Positions 27,014 to 36,212 of a stretch of DNA of 64,000 nucleotides are shown in pieces. The first letter of the stretch is position 1. Every line of letters starts with the position of its first letter. The notes under the pieces were generated by a model. The model saw nothing but the letters and a program-made list of their open reading frames with translations, did not search any database and was not told the origin of the DNA. A program made the position numbers and the translations under genes. Origin of the DNA: Pararhodobacter sp. (lineage in GTDB: Bacteria; Pseudomonadota; Alphaproteobacteria; Rhodobacterales; Rhodobacteraceae); the NCBI GenBank assembly GCA_020832545.1, contig JAFIEK010000002.1, forward strand, positions 1-64,000, given 5' to 3'.

Positions 27014-28530
27014 GCGATGAACTCCTGCGGGCTGCGAAACTTTTTGCCGCCGAACAGCGACTTGCCGGAAGAGCCTGAGGAACAGCCATTGCCATCGGTG
27101 AAGCCGCAGCCACCTTTGAGATCATAGGCATCCTCCACCAATTCACGGTGCGTGGTGGGGATGACGAAACGATCCTCATAATTGGCGATCGCCATAAGCT
27201 GATACATCTCATCGATCTGGCCCGGTGTCATGCCGACGCGCTTGGCCACGCCGATATTGATCACGCCATCCACGGTTTTTGACCGCATGTAGGAACGCAT
27301 CGCCAGCATCCGTTCCAACGCGCTGACAACCGGCGCCTCATCCCCGGCCGTCAGCATGTTGGCCAGATAGCGCACCGGAATACGCAGGGACTGCACGTCC
27401 GGCATATCGTCTTGGGCCGAGATCTTGCCCGCCTCGGCTGCGTTCTGAATGGGCGAGAGCGGCGGGATGTACCAGACCATCGGCAGGGTGCGATATTCGG
27501 GGTGCAGCGGGAAGGCGATTTTCCACTCCATCGCCATCTTCCAGATCGGCGAGTTCTGCGCGCCGATGATCCAGTCCTCGGGCACCCCCTCGGCGCGGGC
27601 GGCTTCGATCACCGCCGGGTCATTGGGGTCAAGAAAGACACCAAGCTGCGCGTCATAAAGATCCTTCTCATCAGGTGTCGCGGCGGCCTGAGAGATCTTG
27701 TCGGCGTCATAGAGCATCACGCCGAGATAGCGGATCCGGCCCACACAGGTCTCTGAGCACACGGTCGGCTGTCCGCTTTCAAGGCGCGGATAGCAGAGTG
27801 TGCATTTCTCCGATTTGCCCGATGACCAGTTGTAATAGATCTTCTTGTAGGGGCAGCCGGACACACACATCCGCCATCCGCGACACTTCTCCTGATCGAT
27901 CAACACCACGCCGTCGTCTTCGCGCTTGTAGATCGCGCCCGATGGGCAGGACGCCACGCAGGACGGGTTGAGGCAGTGCTCGCACAGTCGCGGCAGATAC
28001 ATCATGAAGGTGTTTTCGTATTCGCCGTAGATATCCTTCTGGATGCCCTCAAAGTTGGCATCCTGGCTGCGCTTGGCGAATTCACCGCCCAGAATCTCCT
28101 CCCAGTTGGGGCCCCATTCGATCTTTTCCATCCGCTCGCCCGAGATCAGCGAACGCGGTCGCGCGGTTGGGAAGGCCGTCATCTCCGGGGCCGATTTCAG
28201 GTGGTCATAATCGAAATCGAAGGGTTCATAGAAATCATCGATTTCAGGCAGGTCAGGATTGGCAAAGATATTCGCCAGAATCCGCCACTTGCCACCCTGC
28301 TTGGGCACCAGCTTGCCCGCAGCCGTGCGCGTCCAGCCGCCGTTCCAGCGTTTCTGGTTCTCCCAGTCCTTGGGATAACCGATGCCGGGCTTTGTTTCGA
28401 CATTGTTGAACCATGCATATTCAACGCCCTCGCGTGAGGTCCAGACGTTTTTGCAGGTAACAGAGCAGGTGTGACAGCCGATGCACTTGTCAAGATTGAG
28501 CACCATGCCGATCTGAGCACGAACTTTCAT
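27010..28530 (-). CDS. narH: Respiratory nitrate reductase beta subunit, Fe-S protein
   Basis: A 506-residue electron-transfer subunit with three [4Fe-4S] clusters and one [3Fe-4S] cluster. Cys16, 19, 22 and 26 (CIGCHTCSVTC) form the first group; the CEHCLNPSCVASCPSG and CRGWRMCVSGCPYKK groups follow near 185-225; CTLC and CSETC lie near 243-265. The Trp in CRGWRMC, in place of a fourth Cys, is the NarH hallmark for the [3Fe-4S] centre. The start overlaps the narG stop (ATGA). Confidence 0.97.
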   Translation of the reverse strand: MKVRAQIGMVLNLDKCIGCHTCSVTCKNVWTSREGVEYAWFNNVETKPGIGYPKDWENQKRWNGGWTRTAAGKLVPKQGGKWRILANIFANPDLPEIDDFYEPFDFDYDHLKSAPEMTAFPTARPRSLISGERMEKIEWGPNWEEILGGEFAKRSQDANFEGIQKDIYGEYENTFMMYLPRLCEHCLNPSCVASCPSGAIYKREDDGVVLIDQEKCRGWRMCVSGCPYKKIYYNWSSGKSEKCTLCYPRLESGQPTVCSETCVGRIRYLGVMLYDADKISQAAATPDEKDLYDAQLGVFLDPNDPAVIEAARAEGVPEDWIIGAQNSPIWKMAMEWKIAFPLHPEYRTLPMVWYIPPLSPIQNAAEAGKISAQDDMPDVQSLRIPVRYLANMLTAGDEAPVVSALERMLAMRSYMRSKTVDGVINIGVAKRVGMTPGQIDEMYQLMAIANYEDRFVIPTTHRELVEDAYDLKGGCGFTDGNGCSSGSSGKSLFGGKKFRSPQEFIA

Positions 28531-31500
28531 TCCGCTGCCTCCGGGGTTTGGGTTGCGGTGGCCGGCGTATCCAGCCAGTCGACCTTGTCCATCTTGCGCA
28601 CGATTACGAATTCATCGCGGTTGGCGCCCACGGTGCCGTAGTAATTGAACCCGTAGCTTTGCTGGGCATAGCCGCCGATCATATGGGTGGGTTTGGTAAC
28701 CGTCCGCGTGACAGAGTTGTGGATGCCGCCGCGCTTGCCGGTGATCTGGCTGCCCGGCGTGTTCACGATTTTCTCCTGCGCGTGATACATGAACAGGGTG
28801 CCGTCCTTCATCCGCTGGCTGACCACTGCGCGGGCAGTGATAACGCCGTTGGAGTTGAACACCTCCACCCAATCGTTATCCACAAGCCCGGCCTTGGCCG
28901 CGTCTGTCTCGCTGATCCAGACAACCGGCCCGCCCCGGTTGAGGGTGAGCATCATCAGGTTGTCCGAATAGGTCGAATGGATGCCCCATTTCTGGTGCGG
29001 GGTGATGAAGTTCAGCACCACATGCTTGTCGGCCGCTTTCAGTGCACGGGTGGCATCCGTGGTGATCGTCTTCAGGTCCACCGGCGGACGCCAGGTGACG
29101 AAGAATTCGCCAAAGGCCAGCATCCATTCATGATCCTGATACAACTGTTGCCGGCCCGAAAGCGTGCGCCAGGGGATCAGCTCGTGCACATTGGTCCAGC
29201 CTGCGTTGTAGCAGACCTCTTCGGATTCAATGCCCGACCATGTGGGCGACGAGATGATCTTGCGCGGCTGGGCGGCGATGTCGCGGAAGCGGATCTTCTC
29301 GTCTTCCTTGACTGCGGCCAGATGGGCATGCTCACGCCCGGTGGCCTTTTCAAGCGCGGCCCATGCCTTGACCGCAACCTCGCCATTGGTTTCGGGCGCC
29401 AGCATCAGCACCACCTCTGCGGCATCAATCGCGGTTTCGATCTTCGCCATGCCCTTGGTCGGCCCATCCGTATGGGTGCCGTTCAGCGCTTTCAGATGGT
29501 GGACTTCGGTCTTGGTGTCCCAGGCGATGCCCTTGCCGCCATTGCCGACCTTTTCCATAAGCGGCCCAAGCGAGGTGAAGCGCGCATAAAGGTTCGGATA
29601 ATCGCGTTCCACCGCGATATAGGCCGGCGCGGTCTTGCCGGGGATCAACTCGCATTCACCGCGCTTCCAGTCCTTGACCACGGGCTGGGCAATCTCGCCG
29701 GGGCTGTCATGTTGCAACGGCAATTGCACCACATCGGTTTCCACGCCCAGAATTTCCGGCGCGACCTCCGAGAATTTTTTGGCAATCGCCTTGAAGATTT
29801 CCCAGTCGGTCTTGGACTCGTAAGCCGGGTCCACCGCCGCTTGCAGCGGGTGGATGAAGGGGTGCATGTCGGATGTGTTCAGATCATCCTTTTCATACCA
29901 ACTTGCCGTGGGCAGCACGATATCGGCATATACGGCGGTGGTGGACATGCGGAAGTCAATCGTTACCAGCAGGTCCAGCTTGCCCTCTGGCGCTTCATCA
30001 TGCCATTTGGCCTCGACCGGCTTTTGCCGCCCTTCCTGCCCCAGATCCTTGCCCAGAACCCCGTGATCGGTGCCCAGCAGGTGCTTGAGGAAGTATTCAT
30101 GCCCCTTGCCGGACGACCCCAGCAGGTTCGAGCGCCACACAAACAGGTTGCGCGGCCAGTTTTCGGGCGCGTCCGGGTCTTCGCAGGACATTTCCAGCGC
30201 GCCGGATGAAAGCTGCTCGGCGACATAAGCGGGGATATCCTTGCCCGCCGCTTTCGCAGCCTTGCCCACCTCCAGCGGGTTGGTTTTCAGTTGCGGTGCC
30301 GAGGGCAGCCAGCCCATGCGTTCCGAGCGGATATTGTAGTCAATCAAGCTCAGGCTTTCCCAATCGCCTTCTGGCGCTGTGGGAGACAGGATGTCCTTCG
30401 CCGTTACGGTTTCATACCGCCACTGGTTGGTATGGGCATACCACGCACTTGTCGAATTCATGTGCCGTGGCGGGCGTGCCCAGTCCAGCGCGAAGGCCAG
30501 CGCCGTCCAGCCGGTTTGCGGACGCAGCTTTTCCTGGCCCACATAATGCGCCCAGCCGCCGCCTGACTGGCCCACACAGCCGCACATCACCAGCATGTTG
30601 ATGACGGCGCGGTAGTTCATGTCCATATGATACCAGTGGTTCATCGCCGCGCCGATGATGACCATCGACTTGCCGTTGGTCTTTTCGGCATTGCTGGCGA
30701 ATTCGCGTGCAACGTGGATGATCTTGTCGCGCGAGACCCCGGTGATACGCTCAGCCCATGCAGGGGTGAAGGGCACATCGGCGTCGTAATCACTGGCGAC
30801 ATGGTCGCCGCCCAATCCACGGTCAAGGCTGTAGTTAGCGCAGAAAAGGTCAAAGACTGTGGCGACATGCACCTCTTTTCCGTCCGCCAAGGTCAGTTTT
30901 CTGACAGGGACATTGCGCACCAGCACATCGCCGCGCGCGTCATTTTCCCATCCGTTCGTGGCCTCGCCGCCGAAATAGGGGAACGCCACGCCAACGACAT
31001 CATCGCGGTCGCTTTCTAGGATCAGGCTCAGCCTGGGGCGGATGTCCTGACCGGTGGCCTTTTCTTCAAGGTTCCAGCGGCCGGTGATCATGTCTTTCTC
31101 GGCCGACATGCCACTTGCGCCCGCACCGGGTTCCTTGACCGGCTGTTTCGAGCCCTCCTCGCCCCAGCGGAACCCGATGGAGCCGTTGGGCACAACGATC
31201 TCGCCGGTGATTTCGTCGATGGTGACTGTCTTCCAGTCGGGGTTATTGGACTGGCCCAGCGATCCGTCAAAATCCGATGCGCGCAACTGGCGGCCCGGCA
31301 CAAAGGTGCCGTCCTTTTCCTCCAGCTTCACCAGCATCGGCATGTCGGAGTACTTGCGGCAATAGTCCTCGAAGTAGGGCACCTGCCGGTCAAGATGGAA
31401 TTCGCGCAGGATGACATGGCCGAACGCCATGCCCAGCGCGGCATCGGTGCCCTGTTTGGCGTTGAGCCAGATGTCACCAAACTTGGCGGCCTCGGAGTAG

Positions 31501-32351
31501 TCAGGGCAGATGACCGCCGACTTGGCACCGCGATAACGGGCCTCGGTGTAGAAATGGGCATCCGGTGTGCGGGTCTGCGGCACGTTTGAACCCCAGAGCA
31601 ACAGGTAGCCCGCGTTATACCAGTCGGCGCTTTCGGGCACGTCGGTCTGTTCGCCCCAGGTCATGGGCGAGGCTGGCGGCAGGTCGCAATACCAGTCATA
31701 GAACGACATGCAGGTACCACCCAGAAGCGACAGGTAGCGCGATCCTGCGGCATAGCTGACCATCGACATGGCCGGGATGGGCGAAAAGCCGAACACCCGG
31801 TCGGGGCCATACTTTTTCGCCGTCCAGGCGTTGGCGGCGGCTGTAATCTCGGTCACCTCGTCCCACGCGGCGCGCACAAACCCGCCCAAGCCGCGCTTCT
31901 TGGTGTAGCTGGCGCGCGCTTCGGGGTCGGTCTGGATGGCCTCCCATGCCTGAATGGGGCTGAGAGTCTTGCGCTTTTCGCGCCAGAGCTTCATCAGCCG
32001 TCCGCGCACCAACGGCGTTTTGACCCGGTTCGCACTATAGAGATACCACGAGTAACTGGCGCCCCGCGCGCAGCCGCGCGGTTCATGGTTTGGCAGGTCT
32101 GGCCGGGTGCGGGGGTAGTCAGTCTGCTGGGTTTCCCATGTGACGATGCCGGACTTGACATAAATCTTCCAACTGCACGAGCCGGTACAGTTCACCCCGT
32201 GGGTCGAGCGCACGATCTTGTCGTGGCGCCAGCGCGAGCGATAGGTATCCTCCCAGTCGCGGTTCTCTGTGGTGGTTTGGCCGTGGCCGTCCGCGAAAGT
32301 GTCCTTGCGAAGGCTTTTGAGGAAGTTCAGGCGGTCTAGAAGATGGCTCAT
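28527..32351 (-). CDS. narG: Respiratory nitrate reductase alpha (catalytic) subunit
   Basis: A 1274-residue membrane-bound, cytoplasm-facing nitrate reductase that reduces nitrate to nitrite at bis-MGD molybdenum. His51, Cys55, Cys59 and Cys94 make the unusual His-Cys3 cluster FS0. Asp223 (WYCDLPPASP) is the molybdenum ligand matching Asp222 in E. coli. No twin-arginine signal peptide is present, as expected for NarG. The length is full. It is followed without gaps by narH, narJ and narI. Confidence 0.98.
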   Translation of the reverse strand: MSHLLDRLNFLKSLRKDTFADGHGQTTTENRDWEDTYRSRWRHDKIVRSTHGVNCTGSCSWKIYVKSGIVTWETQQTDYPRTRPDLPNHEPRGCARGASYSWYLYSANRVKTPLVRGRLMKLWREKRKTLSPIQAWEAIQTDPEARASYTKKRGLGGFVRAAWDEVTEITAAANAWTAKKYGPDRVFGFSPIPAMSMVSYAAGSRYLSLLGGTCMSFYDWYCDLPPASPMTWGEQTDVPESADWYNAGYLLLWGSNVPQTRTPDAHFYTEARYRGAKSAVICPDYSEAAKFGDIWLNAKQGTDAALGMAFGHVILREFHLDRQVPYFEDYCRKYSDMPMLVKLEEKDGTFVPGRQLRASDFDGSLGQSNNPDWKTVTIDEITGEIVVPNGSIGFRWGEEGSKQPVKEPGAGASGMSAEKDMITGRWNLEEKATGQDIRPRLSLILESDRDDVVGVAFPYFGGEATNGWENDARGDVLVRNVPVRKLTLADGKEVHVATVFDLFCANYSLDRGLGGDHVASDYDADVPFTPAWAERITGVSRDKIIHVAREFASNAEKTNGKSMVIIGAAMNHWYHMDMNYRAVINMLVMCGCVGQSGGGWAHYVGQEKLRPQTGWTALAFALDWARPPRHMNSTSAWYAHTNQWRYETVTAKDILSPTAPEGDWESLSLIDYNIRSERMGWLPSAPQLKTNPLEVGKAAKAAGKDIPAYVAEQLSSGALEMSCEDPDAPENWPRNLFVWRSNLLGSSGKGHEYFLKHLLGTDHGVLGKDLGQEGRQKPVEAKWHDEAPEGKLDLLVTIDFRMSTTAVYADIVLPTASWYEKDDLNTSDMHPFIHPLQAAVDPAYESKTDWEIFKAIAKKFSEVAPEILGVETDVVQLPLQHDSPGEIAQPVVKDWKRGECELIPGKTAPAYIAVERDYPNLYARFTSLGPLMEKVGNGGKGIAWDTKTEVHHLKALNGTHTDGPTKGMAKIETAIDAAEVVLMLAPETNGEVAVKAWAALEKATGREHAHLAAVKEDEKIRFRDIAAQPRKIISSPTWSGIESEEVCYNAGWTNVHELIPWRTLSGRQQLYQDHEWMLAFGEFFVTWRPPVDLKTITTDATRALKAADKHVVLNFITPHQKWGIHSTYSDNLMMLTLNRGGPVVWISETDAAKAGLVDNDWVEVFNSNGVITARAVVSQRMKDGTLFMYHAQEKIVNTPGSQITGKRGGIHNSVTRTVTKPTHMIGGYAQQSYGFNYYGTVGANRDEFVIVRKMDKVDWLDTPATATQTPEAAE

Positions 32352-32375
32352 CGCTGTCTCCGTTCAGTTTGGGAT

Positions 32376-32408
32376 GGTGGCGGGGCCGCGCACCGGGGCG
32401 GCCCCACC
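32376..32408 (-). terminator. Intercistronic hairpin between narK2 and narG
   Basis: GGTGG...GGCCGC pairs with GCGGCCCCACC (32398-32408), leaving a 3-nt bulge and a short loop, in the 64-bp spacer between the narK2 stop and narG. No T run follows. It may modulate how much carrier and reductase are made from one transcript. Confidence 0.4.
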
Positions 32409-32415
32409 GGGCATG

Positions 32416-33777
32416 TCAGCAGGGATAAGGGGCGTTGCGGCGGGCATAGAGCACCCAGTTCAGCACCACGTTGAAGGCGAAGAAGGCGATCAGCCCGTAA
32501 AACACCGGGGCTGCCGACTGGTAGCTGGCAAAGGACCAGGCAAAGAGCATGCCGAAGATAAAGGGCCCATAGGCCGCAATTGCCGCTGTGAAGCCGATCA
32601 CGCCGCCACCTTGGCGGGGCGCAAACAGCATCGGCATCTGTTTGAAGGTCGAGGCATTGCCGACGCCCGCAAAGAAGAACAGCGCCAGCATCGCCGATAC
32701 GAACAGCCAGAAGCTGTCAAGCGAGGTGGGGGTGACCGTCAGCGTGACCAGAAAGGCCGACACCAGCATGCCCAGCCCCGCCCAGTGCGTGACCCGTGCA
32801 CCGCCGAACTTGTCGGAAATCGGCCCCGCGATCACCCGGCTGGCCGAGCCCACCAGCGGCCCCCAGAACGCCCAGGCCAGCGGATCTGGCGCGCCCTCAA
32901 AACTGCCATAGACCTCACGGATCAGCAGCGGGAAGGTCGCAGCAAGCCCGGAGAACCCGCCGAAGGTCATGATATAGAGCGAGGTTTGCGCCCAGGTGTG
33001 GCCGGATTTGAAGATGTCGAACTGATCACGGAAGTTGGCCTTGATCGGCACCGATTTCAGAAAGATCCAGGCGGTGATGCCGAAAACAGCGACAAAGGGG
33101 ATCATCACCAGGGGCGCGTTTTGCAGATAGATCTGCGATTCCACACCACCGCGCACCATCGTCTGCGGTTCACCGACCCAGGCCATGCCGCCCAAGAGCG
33201 CAAAGCCGATCACCCAGGGCGTAACAAACTGCACGACCGACACCCCGAAGTTGCCGATCCCCGCCTGAACCGCCAGCGCGGTGCCTTGAAGGCGCTTGGG
33301 GAAAAACATGCTGGTCGAGGGCATGAATGAGCTGAAGTTGCCGCCACCCAGACCAGCCAGAAACGCCAGGAACATCAGCACCCAATAAGGCGTGTCCGGG
33401 TTCTGCACGGCATAGAACCAGCCCACCAGCGGGATCAGAAGCGACAGAGTAGAAAGGCTGACCACATGCCGCGTGCCATAGATCGGCACCAGAAACATGT
33501 GGATCAGCCTGAGCGAACCACCTGCAAGTCCCGGCATGGCGGCCAGCCAGAAAAGCTGGCTGGCGGTAAACTGGAAACCGATCTGCGGCAGGCGAACCAC
33601 CAGCGCCGAGACCAGAAACCAGGTGATGAAGGCCATGGTCAGCGCCGCAGTGGTCAGGATCAGCGTGACCCAGGCCTGACGTTTGCCGCCCCCTTCCCAG
33701 AAAGCAGTCTCTTCAGGTTCCCATCGGTCAAGCCAGGTGCCGGTCGAGGAAACGGTATTGGTTTGATGTGCGGTCAT
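32416..33777 (-). CDS. narK2: Nitrate/nitrite antiporter, NarK2 type
   Basis: A 453-residue major-facilitator carrier with about twelve hydrophobic segments, belonging to the nitrate-nitrite porter family. In GGGNFSSFMPSTSMFFPKR the nitrate-signature glycine run is visible, and a second glycine-rich segment lies in FFFAGVGNASTFKQMP. NarK2-type carriers exchange nitrate for nitrite and so supply the cytoplasm-facing NarG. It is the second of two narK genes, encoded separately, whereas Paracoccus has a NarK1-NarK2 fusion. Confidence 0.92.
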   Translation of the reverse strand: MTAHQTNTVSSTGTWLDRWEPEETAFWEGGGKRQAWVTLILTTAALTMAFITWFLVSALVVRLPQIGFQFTASQLFWLAAMPGLAGGSLRLIHMFLVPIYGTRHVVSLSTLSLLIPLVGWFYAVQNPDTPYWVLMFLAFLAGLGGGNFSSFMPSTSMFFPKRLQGTALAVQAGIGNFGVSVVQFVTPWVIGFALLGGMAWVGEPQTMVRGGVESQIYLQNAPLVMIPFVAVFGITAWIFLKSVPIKANFRDQFDIFKSGHTWAQTSLYIMTFGGFSGLAATFPLLIREVYGSFEGAPDPLAWAFWGPLVGSASRVIAGPISDKFGGARVTHWAGLGMLVSAFLVTLTVTPTSLDSFWLFVSAMLALFFFAGVGNASTFKQMPMLFAPRQGGGVIGFTAAIAAYGPFIFGMLFAWSFASYQSAAPVFYGLIAFFAFNVVLNWVLYARRNAPYPC

Positions 33778-33802
33778 CGTCTATTTCCTTGTTGAGCGGG
33801 CA

Positions 33803-35446
33803 TCACTTGGCCCGGGCCGGCGCCTGGTGAAGAGTGGCAAGCACAGCGCGCAATTCATCGAGCGAGCGAAAGCGGGCAGTCAGCGTCAGGCCGGAGCTGC
33901 GCTCTGCCAGTTCGATCTTGCCCGACCCGGCGAAAAGAATGGCCAGTTCGGCCTCGGTGTCGCGCTTGAGCTGGCCTTCGCGGGCGATCTCACGGTCCAC
34001 TGACGAGATGATATATTCGTCGCCGAACCCACCCTCGGGCTCTTTCAGCCAGATCAGGCATACCAGCCAGCTCAGAAAGGCCCCCGCCGCGATAATGAAG
34101 AAAAACTGCGTCGGCGTGACGAACATGAAGATGAACAGATACACCACTGCACCCACGTTCCCGTATGCCCCCGCCATACCTGAGATCTGCCCGGTGACGC
34201 GCCGCTTGATTGACGGGATGATGCCAAAGGTCGCCCCCTCCGCGCCTTGGACGAAGAACGAGCACATGATGGTAAAGGCAATGGCGACGATCAGCGGCCA
34301 GTTGGAGTTCAGCAGGCCCATCAGCACAAAGCCGATACCGATGCCGAACATATAGGCCAGCATGACGAAGCGGCGGTTGCCGAAGCGATCAGACACCAGC
34401 CCGCCCATTGGTCGCGCGAACAGGTTCACAAAGGCGAACGAAGCCGCAATCAGCCCCGCCGTGGCGGCGTTCAGACCCCATGTTTCCTCAAAGAACATCG
34501 GCAGCATGGACACCACCGCCAGTTCCGCACCGAAGTTGGCGAAATAAGTGATGTTGAGCGCGGCGACGGATGTGAACGGGTATTTGTCATCCTCAGGCAC
34601 CCCTTTTTCAAGGATCGGCCGGTTGACCTTGATCGCCATCCAGATCTGATAGGCAACAACCACGGCGATGGCGGCATAGCAGATCCCGGCGGTCAACCCG
34701 TCCACATAGCCCATCAGCTGCAAGCGATAGACCACGATCGACAGCACGCCGACCATCGGAACGATGAAGATGCACAGCAAGATCAGGTCGCGCCAGCTTG
34801 ACACCTCCAGCGCGGCGGCTTTGCGCGGTTTCTTGTGGGTGTCAGCGGTGGCGCCGTCGGAAATGGCAAACCAGTAGAAGACCCCATAGGCGGCCATGAC
34901 CACACCTGAGGTGGCGATGGCATAGCGCCAGCCGTCATCCCCGCCAAACATGGTCAGGGCGATGGTGGGCAACGTCATCGCCGCTGCGGCCGAGCCAAAA
35001 TTACCCCAGCCCGCATAGAACCCTTCGGCAAAGCCGATGTCGCGCGGCTTGAACCACAATGCGGTCATGTGGATGCCGACAACAAAGCTTGCGCCAACCG
35101 ATGACAGCACCAGACGTGCCGTGAACAGCACTTCGCGCGTATCGCCGAAAGCGAAGACGAAGGTTGGAATGGCCATCATCACCATCAGCACCGAAAACAC
35201 CCGGCGCGGGCCAAACCGGTCCAGCGCCATGCCCACGATGATGCGGGCGGGAATTGTCAGCGCCACGTTGGCAATGGCGAACAGGCGAATGTCGTCGCGC
35301 GTCAGCCAGTCAACTGAGCGCAGCATGGAGGACGCCAGCGGCGCCATGTTGAACCAGACATAGAAACAGATGAAAAACGCGATCCACGTCAGATGGAGCG
35401 CCTTTATCTCCTGGTTCCGGAAGCGGAAGATGTCACTGACCTGCAT
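33803..35446 (-). CDS. narK1: Nitrate transporter, NarK1 type, with C-terminal cytoplasmic tail
   Basis: A 547-residue major-facilitator nitrate carrier, probably a nitrate/proton symporter by family. The signature GMALDRFGPRRVF follows helix 2, and the glycine-rich nitrate motif is in FAEGFYAGWGNFGSAAAAM. After helix 12 (near LVCLIWL) there is a polar tail of about 85 residues, longer than typical, with a charged helix-like part. It is the first narK of the operon, 41 bp after the usp gene and 25 bp before narK2. Confidence 0.92.
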   Translation of the reverse strand: MQVSDIFRFRNQEIKALHLTWIAFFICFYVWFNMAPLASSMLRSVDWLTRDDIRLFAIANVALTIPARIIVGMALDRFGPRRVFSVLMVMMAIPTFVFAFGDTREVLFTARLVLSSVGASFVVGIHMTALWFKPRDIGFAEGFYAGWGNFGSAAAAMTLPTIALTMFGGDDGWRYAIATSGVVMAAYGVFYWFAISDGATADTHKKPRKAAALEVSSWRDLILLCIFIVPMVGVLSIVVYRLQLMGYVDGLTAGICYAAIAVVVAYQIWMAIKVNRPILEKGVPEDDKYPFTSVAALNITYFANFGAELAVVSMLPMFFEETWGLNAATAGLIAASFAFVNLFARPMGGLVSDRFGNRRFVMLAYMFGIGIGFVLMGLLNSNWPLIVAIAFTIMCSFFVQGAEGATFGIIPSIKRRVTGQISGMAGAYGNVGAVVYLFIFMFVTPTQFFFIIAAGAFLSWLVCLIWLKEPEGGFGDEYIISSVDREIAREGQLKRDTEAELAILFAGSGKIELAERSSGLTLTARFRSLDELRAVLATLHQAPARAK

Positions 35447-35487
35447 TGGCGGACTTTCACAATCGTTGGAATTTCACTCGAACAAGA

Positions 35488-35961
35488 TCATTCCGAATGC
35501 GTGGGAATGATCAGAAGCGGGCAGTTTGCGCGCCGCGCCAGAAAGGCGCTGACCGACCCAAAGGTCATGTGGTCGAACTCTTCGACCAGCGCATCCAGCT
35601 TGCGCGTGATGAAACTGAAGGGGCCCGGGTCCGGTTTGTGGCTGTGGCGGGCCATGACCAGGAGGTCAGGCTTGCGCTGCTCGATGGCGCGCAGGATCAT
35701 CTTGCGCGCATCCCCCTCGGCCATCAGCACATGCGCTTCAAACCCGGCGGCTGCCAGTTCCGCCGCCGCCTCCTCGGCCCCGGCCTTTTGCTCGGCGAAC
35801 TGGGCGTTGAACAGATCATCGGCACCGGCGGTCGTGCTGCCGACATCCTCGACCACTGTGATCAGGATGATCGTGGGCTTGAGTGGCCCCAGAAGCGATT
35901 TCACTGCACCCAGCGCGATGCGCGCATTGCGCGAATTGTCATAGGCAAGCATTACGTCCAT
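35488..35961 (-). CDS. Universal stress protein, first gene of the nar operon
   Basis: A 157-residue UspA-family protein starting MDVMLAYDNSRNARIAL. The C-terminal half has DLLVMARHSHKPDP and MTFGSVSAFLARRANCPLLII; the ATP-binding glycine motif is degenerate (ARHSH in place of G-x-x-G), so nucleotide binding is uncertain. It is the first gene behind the Fnr-type box at 36038-36051. Its product may sense energy state in nitrate respiration; this is inference. Confidence 0.88.
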   Translation of the reverse strand: MDVMLAYDNSRNARIALGAVKSLLGPLKPTIILITVVEDVGSTTAGADDLFNAQFAEQKAGAEEAAAELAAAGFEAHVLMAEGDARKMILRAIEQRKPDLLVMARHSHKPDPGPFSFITRKLDALVEEFDHMTFGSVSAFLARRANCPLLIIPTHSE

Positions 35962-36037
35962 CTGTGTCCCCGGTCGGTTTGCGGGGCAAACTGACCCCGT
36001 TCTGGGGCCAGAGCGTCACATCGCGAGCGGGGGAGAT

Positions 36038-36051
36038 TTGACACAGATCAA
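36038..36051 (-). promoter_or_regulatory. Fnr/NarR-type box for the usp-nar operon
   Basis: TTGACACAGATCAA matches the Fnr-family consensus at 9 of 10 fixed positions. The box centre (about 36044.5) would give a -41.5 start near 36003, leaving a leader of about 40 nt before the usp ATG at 35961. The -10 is poor, as expected for an activator-dependent promoter. Confidence 0.78.
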
Positions 36052-36173
36052 GCAGCGTTCCGGCCTGCCGGGAAAGCAACCAGAACGGGGATTGTTGGCG
36101 ATGACGTTTGAACGGCGTTCAATGGCCACCTGAAAAAAGCACATGCTTTCACTTGCAGATTTCGTCCTCCTGA

Positions 36174-36187
36174 TTGATAAATATCAA
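36174..36187 (+). promoter_or_regulatory. Perfect Fnr-type box overlapping the regulator promoter
   Basis: TTGATAAATATCAA matches TTGAT-N4-ATCAA fully and extends to 8-bp arms (TGATTGAT / ATCAATCA, 36171-36190). It is only 26 bp before the ATG of the regulator, and a -10-like TAGAAT follows at 36191-36196. A box just upstream of the -10 would suit repression or autoregulation rather than standard -41.5 activation. It could also assist the divergent nar promoter. Confidence 0.78.
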
Positions 36188-36212
36188 TCATAGAATCATT
36201 CGAGTTCCCTGA

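Noticed and set aside
28548-30209. 553-codon open frame on the plus strand
   Set aside because: Antisense to narG, which has full family motifs. The shadow product has no domain and no ribosome site.
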